The notes below the pieces were generated by a model. It was not told where the DNA came from and searched no databases. It saw nothing but the letters and a program-made list of their open reading frames with translations. The translations under genes were made by a program, and so were the position numbers. Shown here piece by piece: positions 34,368 through 43,302 of a stretch of 44,710 nucleotides of DNA (its first letter is position 1; each line of letters opens with the position of its first letter). Origin of the DNA: Acidobacteriaceae bacterium (lineage in GTDB: Bacteria; Acidobacteriota; Terriglobia; Terriglobales; Acidobacteriaceae); assembly GCA_031296325.1 (NCBI GenBank), contig JARLFY010000075.1, forward strand, positions 1 through 44,710, in the 5' to 3' direction.

Positions 34368-36710
34368 CTACTCCGCCTTGATGCTGACTGCGGTGCCGTT
34401 GTAGACAATCGTCTTGTCGAACTGCGTCGCTTCGCTGCCGCCGATGCCGTGTCCCGCGCCGACCCAGACGATGTGGAAGGTCATGGTCTGCGGCATTCCG
34501 GCGTAGCTGCCGCTGCGCGCGCCAAGGGTTAGCGTCCTGGTCGCCTCGGACCAGGTAATCGGGATCAGCGAGTGCTTGCCCTTCTCGTAGTTGTATCCGT
34601 CGCCCTCGTCCTGATAGAGGTCGAAGCTGCCGTCACTTCCTCTATAGACGCGCAGCTCGATTGGCCCGTTGACCTTCTCTCCCGCGTACTGCTCGTCCGG
34701 GCCAAGCGGCAGAATTGATCCCGCGCGCACATACAGCGGAATCCGTTCCAGCGGCGCGTCAGCCTGCACATGGACTCCGCCCTCGGTCGTCCTGCCCGTC
34801 CAGAAGTCGACCCAGAGCGCACCCTTGGGCAGATAGACGCGGCGATCCGTCGCGCCCGCCTCCAGCACCGGGCTAACCATCAGCGCAGGGCCGAACATGA
34901 ATTGGTCGCCGATGTTCCACGTCTCGGGATCGGCGCGGAAGTCCATCACCAGCGGACGCTGGATGGTCGAGTCGCCGTCGGATACCTTCCACGCCAGCGA
35001 GTAGAGGTACGGCATCATGCGATAGCGCAGCTTGTCGTACTCAACGAGCGTTGGCTCGACCTTGGCGTAGGTCCACATCTCGTTGTTCGGCCTGTGTCCG
35101 TGCGAGCGGAAGACGGGGCAGAAGACGCCGAACTGGAACCAGCGCAGATAAAGCTCCTGATAGGCCGGATCCTGCACGTTGAAGGTTGGCCAGTAGCCGC
35201 CGATGTCGGTGGTCCAGTAGGGCATCCCGGAGAGGGCAAAGTTCAGCCCTGCGGCCACTTGGCGACGCAGCCCCCAGAAGCTGCTGTAGACGTCGCCCGA
35301 CCAGACGGTCGCGCCCACGCGCTGCTGGCCGAGGAAGGCCGAACGGGTCAGGAGAAAGACGCGTTTGTCGTCATTGGTTGCGCGCCAGTGCTGCTGAATC
35401 CCCTCGTTGTGCATCAGGGGAAAGAGGTTGGTGTACATCGCGCCATCGCCGATGGAGAGCTTTTTATCGCGCAGAATGGCGTCGCCGCCGTGCGGCCAGA
35501 ACTCCTCCGGCTCGGCACTATCCAGCCAGAACGAGTCCCAGCCCTCGGCAAAGAGCGGATGGATCAGGCTCTGCCAGTACTCGTCCCGCGCCTTGGCGTT
35601 CGACGGGTCGTAGACATGTGCGTTGGGAATCAGCAGACCCGCCGGATCCAGTTTCTGATAGGTCTGCGAGCGGGGATCGAGGAGCCCCCAGGTCGAGATC
35701 ATCGTATGGAAGTTCTCTTCGTGCAGCTTCTTCAGATCGCCGGCTACATCGTGGTAGTTCTCGTTGAAGACCGGATCGCCCTCGGTCTTCCACCAGAACC
35801 AGTCCTGCACGATCGCGTCAATGGGAATCTTCTCCGCGCGATAACGATTGGCGATCGCCAGAATCTCGTCGAGCGACTTGTAGCGATCCTTCGACTGAAT
35901 AAATCCGTAGCTCCAGCGCGGCAGCATCGGCGCATGGCCGGTCAGGTTGCGGTACTGGTGAATGACCCCATCCATCTCCGGGCCGTAGACGACGAAGTAG
36001 TCCACACCGTCGCCCGCCATCGAGTCGAAGGAGAGTTCCAGCGGAAAGCGGTTGTCGACGTAGGTAAACGCCGCCGTATTCCATACAATCCCGTATCCTC
36101 GGCTGGAGACCAGCAGCGGCACCGCAGCGTCGGTATTGTTCTGCCCCAGTTCGACGGTCGAGCCGCGATAGTTGAACATCCCGCTCTGGTGCTGCCCCAA
36201 CCCGTAGAAGGCCTCGGTCTGGTCCGGCGAGAAGCGATCCACAATGTGCGTTCTCTGTACGCCGTTCTCTGTCACCGTCGAGTAGGTGCGCGGCACAGAA
36301 CCCGCCTCATGCAGGAAGGTCTTGCCATCGGCTGACTTGAAGGTGAGGTTGCCACGGTCGAGCGAGATCGACGCCGATATTCCCGCCGTCGTCACCGTCG
36401 CGCTCTTCGCGTCCTTGGTGAACTGAAACGGCGCGCCTTTGCAGGACTGGTCGGCGGGCAGCAGCCAGGGCTGCGCATGTTCCACCGTGCCACCTACAGG
36501 CCGCGTCACCACATGCACAATCGCGTTCGAGCAGACCACGACGCGCAGCGTCTCAGGGCCAATCGTCGCGTCGAAGCCGCGCGCACTCTCGACCACCGAA
36601 ACCGCCGGTAGCGCAGGCAATTGTCCAACAATCTGCGCCTGCATCAGACCAGCCGTCAGACACACCGGCGCAACCATCAAGAAACGAGCTACAAATCCGC
36701 AACGACTCAT
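34368..36710 (-). CDS. Secreted GH31 alpha-xylosidase / alpha-glucosidase
   Basis: Retaining alpha-glycosidase; the subtype resembles alpha-xylosidases that act on xyloglucan oligosaccharides. The 780-residue product has a signal peptide (LMVAPVCLTAGLMQAQ), an N-terminal galactose-mutarotase-like beta domain (FYGLGQHQSGMFNYRG), a TIM barrel with nucleophile in FWLDSAEPEE (Asp397) and acid/base in WSGDVYSSF (Asp473), FRSHGHRP, and C-terminal beta domains (YVRAGSILPLGP, YQDEGDGYNYEKG). The start has GGGAG upstream. It lies downstream of a GH51 gene on the same strand, separated by a terminator and a repeat. Alpha-glucosidase activity cannot be excluded. Confidence 0.93.
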   Translation of the reverse strand: MSRCGFVARFLMVAPVCLTAGLMQAQIVGQLPALPAVSVVESARGFDATIGPETLRVVVCSNAIVHVVTRPVGGTVEHAQPWLLPADQSCKGAPFQFTKDAKSATVTTAGISASISLDRGNLTFKSADGKTFLHEAGSVPRTYSTVTENGVQRTHIVDRFSPDQTEAFYGLGQHQSGMFNYRGSTVELGQNNTDAAVPLLVSSRGYGIVWNTAAFTYVDNRFPLELSFDSMAGDGVDYFVVYGPEMDGVIHQYRNLTGHAPMLPRWSYGFIQSKDRYKSLDEILAIANRYRAEKIPIDAIVQDWFWWKTEGDPVFNENYHDVAGDLKKLHEENFHTMISTWGLLDPRSQTYQKLDPAGLLIPNAHVYDPSNAKARDEYWQSLIHPLFAEGWDSFWLDSAEPEEFWPHGGDAILRDKKLSIGDGAMYTNLFPLMHNEGIQQHWRATNDDKRVFLLTRSAFLGQQRVGATVWSGDVYSSFWGLRRQVAAGLNFALSGMPYWTTDIGGYWPTFNVQDPAYQELYLRWFQFGVFCPVFRSHGHRPNNEMWTYAKVEPTLVEYDKLRYRMMPYLYSLAWKVSDGDSTIQRPLVMDFRADPETWNIGDQFMFGPALMVSPVLEAGATDRRVYLPKGALWVDFWTGRTTEGGVHVQADAPLERIPLYVRAGSILPLGPDEQYAGEKVNGPIELRVYRGSDGSFDLYQDEGDGYNYEKGKHSLIPITWSEATRTLTLGARSGSYAGMPQTMTFHIVWVGAGHGIGGSEATQFDKTIVYNGTAVSIKAE

Positions 36711-36790
36711 AATTCTCCCACAAATTTTCCGAAAAACAGCCCTGAAGTTCTCTACCGCTAAGAAGACTCTGCACCAGTATTCAGAATTGT

Positions 36791-36853
36791 CCCGGGGGCT
36801 AAAGCCCGGTTGATTTTGCCGCGCTTCCGGCGGGACTAAAGTCCAGCCCTATC
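36791..36853 (-). repeat. Composite double-palindrome element, copy 2
   Basis: Read on the minus strand it goes GATAGGGCTGGACTTTAGTCC, a GC spacer (GCCGGAAGCGCGGC), then CCGGGCTTTAGCCCCCGGGA. This is the same order as 369-434. It lies in the 243-bp gap between the GH51 and GH31 genes. Confidence 0.7.
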
Positions 36854-36887
36854 AACACAGCGGACTTGTGCAGAGCTTCGTTGTAGC

Positions 36888-36936
36888 AAAAAAATTGGCG
36901 CACCCAGACTAATCCATCCGTCTGCGGTGCGCCAAT
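36888..36936 (-). terminator. Rho-independent terminator of the second GH51 gene
   Basis: On the minus strand ATTGGCGCACC and CAGAC pair with GTCTG and GGTGCGCCAAT (36894-36936, one bulge), followed directly by seven T (36888-36894 on the plus strand are A). It starts 17 bp after the stop codon. Confidence 0.88.
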
Positions 36937-36953
36937 CTCATTGCATTGCCTTG

Positions 36954-38879
36954 CTACTGGATGCCGATCTCCAGCACGTCGATCGAGTAGCCCGGAACCG
37001 TGCGCTTGAAGTTCTTCGCCACGCCCGTCACCGTGCTCTCAACCGGAACCACGCGCTTGGGATCGCTGATGGTGTTGGTCGCCGCAGTGGTCGGCGCGCT
37101 CAGCCGAACCAGCTTGGCCGAGCCTTTGACGGCATTGACGCCGTCCAGCGAGATCGACAGACCCTGCGCCGTAGACGAACCGTTGACCAGCTTCAGGTAG
37201 ATCACGCCCTTGGCCTTGTCCTCCGTCACCGAGTAGAAGAGCTTGTTGCCTGCGCCCTTCAGCTCCGAGGTCGGAACCTCCGTTCCCAGATACTTCGCAA
37301 ACATCACCTGTGCGTAGTAGCTGGGGCTTCCGTAGCTGTTCAGTGCGTTGTAGCCGATCAGGTTCGAGGCCCACTGCATTCCCTGCGGATTCACGTTGAC
37401 GAAGAGCGGGGCATAGCTGGCAATCACGACCACGTCGCTATTGCGTTCCATGCCGGTCATCCAGGCTGCGTCGCCCAGAGCCGCGCCGAAGTTGGTCGTC
37501 GGCTCGCCCTCGCGCGTCGCCCACTCGCCGACGAAGATCTTCGGACCCTTGCGATCCGTCTTGTCGTAGTGGTGGGTGTCGGCGAAGAACTCCTCGGCGC
37601 GCTTGTAGAAGTGGTCGTCGATCAGATCCGGGGTGACGCTCTTGACCTCGTTGCCCCGCTCGTTCGCCGTAGAAATCAACTGTAGCTGGGGATACTTCGC
37701 CTTGATCGCCTTGTAGAACTGGGTGTAGCGGCTATCGTAGCTCTTCGACTTGTCGAACCAGTCCTCGTTGCCGATCTCGACGTAGGTCAGCGGGAAGGCT
37801 GCGGGATGGCCGTCCTTGGCCCGCTCTGCGCCCCACTTAGTGGAAACGTCGCCGGTTGCATACTCGATCTCATCCAGCGCATCCTGTACATACGGCTGTA
37901 GATCCGGCCCCGCAGTCACATGCTCGCCCTTCAGCGAGTAGCCCGCATAGACCGCCAGCACTGGCTGAATCTTCAGGTCTTCGCACCAGTTCAGGAACTC
38001 CAGCAAGCCCAGCCCGTCGGTCGACTGATAGTTCCAGGGACTGCGATGGCCAGGACGATCCACCAGCGGGCCAATCGTCTTCTTCCAGTCGAAGCGCTCC
38101 TTGATGGTGTCGCCCTCAAGATAGTTTCCGCCCGGCATGCGCAGGAAAGCAGGATGCATCTCCGCCATCATCTCCATCAGGTCGGGACGATTGCCGTTGG
38201 CGCGATCCTTGTAAGTCGGCGGAAAGACCGAGACCTGCTGAATCCACAGCGTTCCGGGGTGTTCCACGCTCAACACAATCGAGTTGTCCGCCGAGGACTT
38301 CACGTCGGAACCCGTCTTCATGCTGAAGCTCAACTGCTTCCACTCGCCCGAGACCGTCGGCAGCGCCGTCGTGGCCAGAACTTTCCCCGTCTGATTCGAG
38401 ATCAGGCTCACATGCAGGCTCGCCGCGGCGTCGCCCTTGGCGTAGACCGAACCGGTATAGGTTGAGTTGGCCCGCACCGCAACGCCCCACCATCCGCCGT
38501 TGCGCAGCGCAAAAGCGTTGTTTGCGTCGGCCTGCTCCACGTTAATCTTCAGGCTTGTCGGAATCGCCGCGCTCGGCCCGGTCGTCTTGTCCAGCGCCGC
38601 CGATCCACGCGCCGAACCGTACGGCGTGGAGATCCATCCATCCACACCCGACCAGTCGGAGCGGAAGGTGCGGTTGCGCACCAGTTCGCCGTAGAGGCCG
38701 CCCTCGTAGGAGTAGTTGATCTCCTCGGTCATCAATCCATAGAGCGTTGGGCTGACCTTCGCCACTGGCTTTGCCGCGTCAATCGTCAGCGTCGCCTGCG
38801 CTCCCGCCATCTGCCCCAACCCAGCGCCCAGCAACACGACGCCACAAACAATCCTGCCCCAGCCCTCAAATCGCATCAT
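36954..38879 (-). CDS. Secreted GH51 alpha-L-arabinofuranosidase (second copy)
   Basis: A 641-residue paralogue of the GH51 gene at 23048 with the same order: signal peptide (VVLLGAGLGQMAGAQ), N-terminal PTLYGLMTEEINYSYEGGLYGELVRNR, a CBM4/9-like region at about 75-235, TIM barrel with EIGNED (acid/base Glu372) and FVGEWATRE (nucleophile Glu452), and a C-terminal beta domain. The two copies are clearly diverged, so different substrates are possible. ATG 38879 (tandem ATGATG) is used; the frame extends to 38933 without support. It is divergent from the TonB-domain gene, with 177 bp between them holding a repeated GACGAAGATC (38944 and 38985). A clean terminator follows. Confidence 0.92.
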   Translation of the reverse strand: MMRFEGWGRIVCGVVLLGAGLGQMAGAQATLTIDAAKPVAKVSPTLYGLMTEEINYSYEGGLYGELVRNRTFRSDWSGVDGWISTPYGSARGSAALDKTTGPSAAIPTSLKINVEQADANNAFALRNGGWWGVAVRANSTYTGSVYAKGDAAASLHVSLISNQTGKVLATTALPTVSGEWKQLSFSMKTGSDVKSSADNSIVLSVEHPGTLWIQQVSVFPPTYKDRANGNRPDLMEMMAEMHPAFLRMPGGNYLEGDTIKERFDWKKTIGPLVDRPGHRSPWNYQSTDGLGLLEFLNWCEDLKIQPVLAVYAGYSLKGEHVTAGPDLQPYVQDALDEIEYATGDVSTKWGAERAKDGHPAAFPLTYVEIGNEDWFDKSKSYDSRYTQFYKAIKAKYPQLQLISTANERGNEVKSVTPDLIDDHFYKRAEEFFADTHHYDKTDRKGPKIFVGEWATREGEPTTNFGAALGDAAWMTGMERNSDVVVIASYAPLFVNVNPQGMQWASNLIGYNALNSYGSPSYYAQVMFAKYLGTEVPTSELKGAGNKLFYSVTEDKAKGVIYLKLVNGSSTAQGLSISLDGVNAVKGSAKLVRLSAPTTAATNTISDPKRVVPVESTVTGVAKNFKRTVPGYSIDVLEIGIQ

Positions 38880-39056
38880 ATTAGTAGTTTTTTCCTCGTA
38901 GAAACAATACCGCACCCGATGCAACTTCGTCACGCCCTACATTGACGAAGATCAGATATTTCCAGCTCCCCCATTCCTGCCGCAGACGAAGATCGAAGTG
39001 GTATTTCTGCTGCACTTCGCCGTGATACTCTTTATCGGAAGTCGGAAAGGATCCGT

Positions 39057-39614
39057 ATGCTTCCCGTTTTTGCCGCGCTTTGGTTCGCTTTGCTTCCTGC
39101 TCCCACCGCCACCCCACAACCCGCCCCCACGATGATTGCGCAAGCCGACGCTCCAGCCGCGCCCGTTGCGGCTCCGGTCGATCCGGCCAAGGCTGCCCAC
39201 GCCAACCCCGATGTCAGCGGAAAATATCACGTTGGCGACGGGGTCAAGGCCCCGAAACAGCTCAACAAGGTTGACGTCGCCTACCCCGAAGCGGCGCGCA
39301 ATCGCAAGATTCAGGGAACGACGACCCTCTCGCTGACGGTCGATGTCAACGGCCGCCCCAACGACGTGCGCATCGTCGAGTCGCTTGCAAAAGTAGTCCC
39401 GGAGAAGGATCGCAAGGTCGCGCAAGAACTCGATCAAGAGGCCGTCAGCACCGTGATGAAGTACCAGTACGCGCCAGCCATGTTTCAAGGCAAGCCCGTG
39501 CCGGTTGAGATAGAGGTCAAAGTTGGCTTTCAACCTATGACCAGTCTTCCCCAATCCGTCACCAACCCGAACCGCAGTAACTCCTTCACCAAGCCCGCTG
39601 CTCCGCACCACTAG
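39057..39614 (+). CDS. Exported TonB C-terminal domain protein
   Basis: A 185-residue protein: short signal-like N-terminus (LPVFAALWFALLPAP), an Ala/Pro-rich linker (about 20-60), then a TonB_C domain at about 70-160 (LNKVDVAYPEAARNRKIQGTTTLSLTVDVNGRPNDVRIVES...AVSTVMKYQYAPAMFQGKPVPVEIEV). TonB transfers proton-motive-force energy to outer-membrane transporters, but this one lacks a well-defined inner-membrane anchor and the usual long Pro/Lys spacer, so it may be a periplasmic relative rather than a true TonB. The start is set by GAAAGG six bases upstream. Such genes are numerous in Acidobacteria. Confidence 0.83.
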   Translation: MLPVFAALWFALLPAPTATPQPAPTMIAQADAPAAPVAAPVDPAKAAHANPDVSGKYHVGDGVKAPKQLNKVDVAYPEAARNRKIQGTTTLSLTVDVNGRPNDVRIVESLAKVVPEKDRKVAQELDQEAVSTVMKYQYAPAMFQGKPVPVEIEVKVGFQPMTSLPQSVTNPNRSNSFTKPAAPHH

Positions 39615-39625
39615 AGCGAGCAAAA

Positions 39626-39690
39626 GCAGATTCCTTCGCTTCGCTACGGAATGACAAACAAATTGGTCTATAGCGATTCCGAAAATGCGC
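39626..39690 (+). repeat. Dispersed GGAATGACAAA element, complete copy
   Basis: Preceded by GCGAGCAAAA, then GCAGATTCCTTCGCTTCGC, TACGGAATGACAAACAAATT and GGTCTATAGCGATTCC. This copy best shows the full ~65-bp unit. It lies between the TonB-domain gene and hemW (convergent). Confidence 0.8.
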
Positions 39691-39710
39691 TAGGGTCCAG
39701 AGCTTGAGTT

Positions 39711-40919
39711 TCAGCCGTCTGCTGACGTTTTGATCGGCGACAGCAGGCGGCTGAAGACCTCATTCGAGGCCATGCGTCCGCGAGCGGTCAGACGCAGCAG
39801 ATCGCCCTCGCGAAGCAGCAATCCCGCCTCTTCGATCTCCGGCAGCGCGGCCAGCGCGGAGAGCAACAATGCTTCACCAAACTCTGTCTGAAGTCGCCGC
39901 AGATCGATGCCTCGGTTCAGGCGCAGGCCGAGAAAGATCGATTCCTCGAAGGCTTGTCGCTGGCTGATGCGCTCGACCTGCGGCTCGGCGAAGTACGTCT
40001 CCAGATCCTCTGGGTTCGCCCAGCGCACTGCGTTGCACTCCGCGCTATGCCCGCTCTGCACCGCCCCGCGCAGCATCGAGTGCGCGTCGAGTCCGAAGCC
40101 GAGATACGGCTCTCGTTGCCAATATTTGAGGTTGTGTCGCGACTCGCGGCCTATGCGAGCGAAGTTGGAGATCTCGTACTGCTCGATGCCCGCCGCGTGG
40201 AGCCACTGACAGGCCAGCGCATACCGCTCGGCGGTCTCGTCTTCGCTGGAGACCGCAGTCGCGCTGTAGCGTGAGCCGTCGGCGAGCAACTCACGGCCCA
40301 GACGCGAATCCTCGTCGACCTCCAGCATGTAGAGGCTGAGGTGGGGAACCTGACTGGCCAGAGCGACCTCGACAGACTCGCGCCAGCTTGCGGTGGTCTG
40401 GTGCGGCAGACCGGCGATCAGGTCTACGTTCAGGTTCTCGACTCCCGCCGCGCGCAGGCGCTCGATCTCCGCGAGGCAGATCGCTCGCGTGTGCAGACGT
40501 CCGGTGGCGCGCGCCTCGGCATCGACGAAGGACTGCACCCCAAAGCTGACTCGGTTCATGCCCTGACGCAGCAACGCGTCGAGCGTGGAATCCGTGAGTT
40601 GGCCGGGCGCGCACTCGATGGTAATCTCCGCGTGGCGCACGACTTCGAACGCCTTGCACAGCGCGTTGAAGATTCGCTGCGTCTGATCGGCGGAGAGCAG
40701 ACTGGGCGTTCCTCCGCCGAAGTAGATTGAATCCACGCGCTGCGGCAACTCTCCCGCGAAGGCCGAGGCCCGCGTCTGCGCCGAGGCGATCTCTGCGCAG
40801 AGACGCTGGACGTAGCGCTCCATGCGCTCGGCGCTGAAGACTCCCGAGGCGAAGTTGCAGTAGGTACACTTCGCCTTGCAGAACGGGATCGAGATGTAGA
40901 TGCCGAGCGAATCGTTCAC
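39711..40919 (-). CDS. hemW: HemW-type radical SAM protein
   Basis: Radical S-adenosylmethionine protein of the HemN/HemW group; HemW is a heme-binding chaperone rather than a coproporphyrinogen oxidase. The cluster motif is C14-x3-C18-x2-C21-x-F (CKAKCTYCNF), lacking the extra Cys typical of true HemN. Further features are FGGGTPSLL, ECAPGQLT, GMNRVSFGVQSF and NVDLIAGLPHQT, plus a C-terminal HemN_C domain (QAFEESIFLGLRLNRGIDL). Both possible starts are GTG; 40919 is preferred (GAAAG eight bases upstream, 402 residues) over 40970. It is convergent with the TonB-domain gene and divergent from the ABC exporter. Confidence 0.88.
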   Translation of the reverse strand: MNDSLGIYISIPFCKAKCTYCNFASGVFSAERMERYVQRLCAEIASAQTRASAFAGELPQRVDSIYFGGGTPSLLSADQTQRIFNALCKAFEVVRHAEITIECAPGQLTDSTLDALLRQGMNRVSFGVQSFVDAEARATGRLHTRAICLAEIERLRAAGVENLNVDLIAGLPHQTTASWRESVEVALASQVPHLSLYMLEVDEDSRLGRELLADGSRYSATAVSSEDETAERYALACQWLHAAGIEQYEISNFARIGRESRHNLKYWQREPYLGFGLDAHSMLRGAVQSGHSAECNAVRWANPEDLETYFAEPQVERISQRQAFEESIFLGLRLNRGIDLRRLQTEFGEALLLSALAALPEIEEAGLLLREGDLLRLTARGRMASNEVFSRLLSPIKTSADG

Positions 40920-41007
40920 AGAACTGATTCTTTCACGCGAACAGCTCTGCTCACGAGCGCTGCGAGCCACTAGAATTTTTCGGTCATGATGGAGACCATC
41001 GTGTAGC

Positions 41008-41075
41008 GAGCAAAATGCGGGGATTCTTCGCTCCGCTCAGAATGACAATACATTCTTGGTCTATAGCAATCTAGA
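41008..41075 (+). repeat. Dispersed element, subtype with GCGGGGATTCTTCGC
   Basis: GAGCAAAATGCGGGGATTC, TTCGCTCCGCTCAGAATGAC, AATACATTCTTGGTCTATAG and CAATC. It shares the AGCAAAA head and GGTCTATAGC tail with the main family but differs in the core; 44639 is the same subtype. It sits just upstream of the ABC exporter. Confidence 0.7.
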
Positions 41076-41089
41076 ATCAAAAGAGACGC

Positions 41090-43234
41090 ATGGCAAACGA
41101 GAAAAAATCCGACGAAGCATCTGATCTGAAGCGCAAGGACGAGGCGAAGAAGCCCAAGGCTACGCTCTCCGACGACGTGGCGGGCAAGGCCTACGATAGT
41201 CGCTTGATGCGGCGACTGCTGACCTATCTGCGCCCGTACAAACTACAGGTCGGCATCGCCGCGCTGGCCATTCTCATCAAGGCGGGAAGCGATGTGGCGG
41301 GGCCGTATCTGGTTGCCGTCGCGGTGGACAGCTATATGTCGGCGACTCCTCCGGCGCGAATCTCCTGGCTGGCGCGCATCCTCAATCGCCATCCCATCAC
41401 GCCGATGCAGGGCATCAGCGAGATCGCCGCAATCTACCTTGCCGCGCTGCTCTTCACTTTTCTGCTGGAGTTGCTACAGACCTATCTGATGCAGTGGACC
41501 GGGCAGAAGGTGATGTTCGACATGCGCAGCCAGATCTTCCGCCACCTACAGCGCATGTCTCCCGCCTTCTACGACCGCAATCCGGTTGGGCGGCTGGTCA
41601 CGCGCGTCACGTCGGACGTGGACGCGCTGAACGAGATGTTCACCAGCGGCGTACTGGCGATCTTCGACAACATCTTTGTGCTGGTCTTCATTGTCGCCAT
41701 CATGCTGCGGATGAGCTGGCCGCTGGCCTTGCTGACGCTCGCCGTGATTCCGGCGATTCTGTTTGTGACCCGCATCTTTCGTCGCAAGGTTCGCGACAGT
41801 TATCGCCGCCAACGCGCGGCGACGGCCCGGATCAACTCCTTCACCCAGGAGTACGTCTCGGGGATGTCGATTGTGCAGCTCTTCAATCGCGAACGGCGCG
41901 CCTTCGACGATTTCTCTGCGGTCAACGACGAGAATAAAGTCGCCTGGGGCGACGCCATCACGGCCTATGCCTGGTATTACCCGGTGGTCGAGCTGCTCAG
42001 CTCTACCGCCATCGCGATTGTTCTCTGGCGCGGCGGCATCGCGGTGCTGCACAACGTCGCCTTCCTCACTGCGGCACACGCTGCGGGGCTGCATCCAGAG
42101 CGCGTTCCCGGCTTCTTCGGCACGGTCACGCTGGGCGTTCTGATCGGCTTCATCCAATATGCGCAGCGATTTTTCCGCCCGATTCAGGATCTCAGCGAGC
42201 GGTACAACATTCTGCAAGCCGCAATGGCCGCCAGCGAGCGCGTCTTCAAACTGCTGGACACCGAGCCGGAGATCGTTTCGCCTGCACAGCCGGTTGAGGG
42301 CGATGGCGCGGGTTCCATCGAGTTTCGCAACGTCTGGTTCACCTACCAACCTCTCAGCGAAGAGCAGCGTTCCGCGCTCGAACGCCTCAACCGCTCGGGC
42401 GCCCCTCATCGCGATATGGGTGAAAGCGCAAGCGGTTCGCCAGCTCAGTCTGCAATCGACGAGTTCCGGGATCCCTCGCTGGCCAGCGTCGAGTGGATTC
42501 TGCGCGGCGTCAGCTTTCGCATCGCGGCGGGCGAGACGGCGGCGATTGTGGGCCACACCGGAGCGGGAAAGACCACCATCATCAGCCTGATGATGCGCTT
42601 CTACGATATTCAGCACGGCCAGATTCTGGTCGATGGCGTGGACGTTCGCCAGCAGGATCTACAGGCTCTGCGTCGGCGTTTTGGAGTCGTGTTGCAGGAT
42701 CCCTTCCTGTTTACGGGAACGATCGCCGACAACATTCGTCTGGGCTCGAAGTGGATCACCGACGACCAGCTCCAGTTCGCCGCCGACGAGGTCAACGTGG
42801 GCGACTTCATCCGCTCGCTGCCATTCCAGTTTCAGGAGCCGGTGCGCGAACGCGGAGCGACGCTCTCCACCGGGCAGAAGCAGTTGATCGCCTTTGCCCG
42901 CGCGCTGGCTCACGCTCCCGCGATTCTGGTTCTGGACGAGGCGACCAGTTCGGTCGATACCGAGACGGAGCATCGCGTCCGTCTGGCGCTGGAGCGCATG
43001 ATTACAGGAAGAACCTCGGTGCTGATCGCGCATCGCCTCTCCACGGTGCAGCGCGCGGAGGTGATTCTGGTGATGCACAAGGGCCAGCTTCGCGAGCGCG
43101 GAACCCATCAGGAACTTCTCGCTCAGCGCGGCCTGTACTACAAGCTCTACCAGTTGCAGTATAAGGATCAGGAGCTTGGCTCGCCGGAGACAGTGGCCGC
43201 TTCCAGCGCAGTTGCGGCGACAACTCTGGGGTGA
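41090..43234 (+). CDS. ABC exporter, fused permease and ATPase
   Basis: A 714-residue half-transporter of the MsbA/multidrug type. After a charged, Lys-rich N-terminus come about six membrane helices (residues 45-400). In the ATPase: FTYQPL A-loop Tyr (about 418), Walker A GHTGAGKT (about 488), Q-loop VLQDPF, signature LSTGQ (about 593; the family form is LSGGQ), Walker B ILVLDEATSSVD and H-loop AHRLS. The A-loop to Walker A distance is about 70 residues rather than about 25, because of an insertion rich in Glu, Arg and Ser (about 422-465). A further loop (HAAGLHPERVPGF) interrupts the permease. The LSTGQ form recalls heterodimeric exporters, but no partner gene is present here. Substrate unknown. 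Confidence 0.92.
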   Translation: MANEKKSDEASDLKRKDEAKKPKATLSDDVAGKAYDSRLMRRLLTYLRPYKLQVGIAALAILIKAGSDVAGPYLVAVAVDSYMSATPPARISWLARILNRHPITPMQGISEIAAIYLAALLFTFLLELLQTYLMQWTGQKVMFDMRSQIFRHLQRMSPAFYDRNPVGRLVTRVTSDVDALNEMFTSGVLAIFDNIFVLVFIVAIMLRMSWPLALLTLAVIPAILFVTRIFRRKVRDSYRRQRAATARINSFTQEYVSGMSIVQLFNRERRAFDDFSAVNDENKVAWGDAITAYAWYYPVVELLSSTAIAIVLWRGGIAVLHNVAFLTAAHAAGLHPERVPGFFGTVTLGVLIGFIQYAQRFFRPIQDLSERYNILQAAMAASERVFKLLDTEPEIVSPAQPVEGDGAGSIEFRNVWFTYQPLSEEQRSALERLNRSGAPHRDMGESASGSPAQSAIDEFRDPSLASVEWILRGVSFRIAAGETAAIVGHTGAGKTTIISLMMRFYDIQHGQILVDGVDVRQQDLQALRRRFGVVLQDPFLFTGTIADNIRLGSKWITDDQLQFAADEVNVGDFIRSLPFQFQEPVRERGATLSTGQKQLIAFARALAHAPAILVLDEATSSVDTETEHRVRLALERMITGRTSVLIAHRLSTVQRAEVILVMHKGQLRERGTHQELLAQRGLYYKLYQLQYKDQELGSPETVAASSAVAATTLG

Positions 43235-43302
43235 AGTTGGCAGGGCTTGGTGTTCTACTATTAAATAACCGCTTTTTACGGCCAATTGCTTTGGGAGATT
43301 TC

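Noticed and set aside
34770-36335. 521-codon open frame antisense to GH31
   Set aside because: Shadow frame; no recognisable motif and no ribosome site.
41090-43234. ABC exporter as half of a defence or toxin-export system
   Set aside because: No partner ATPase, peptidase, adaptor or toxin gene lies nearby; neighbours are hemW and preT.
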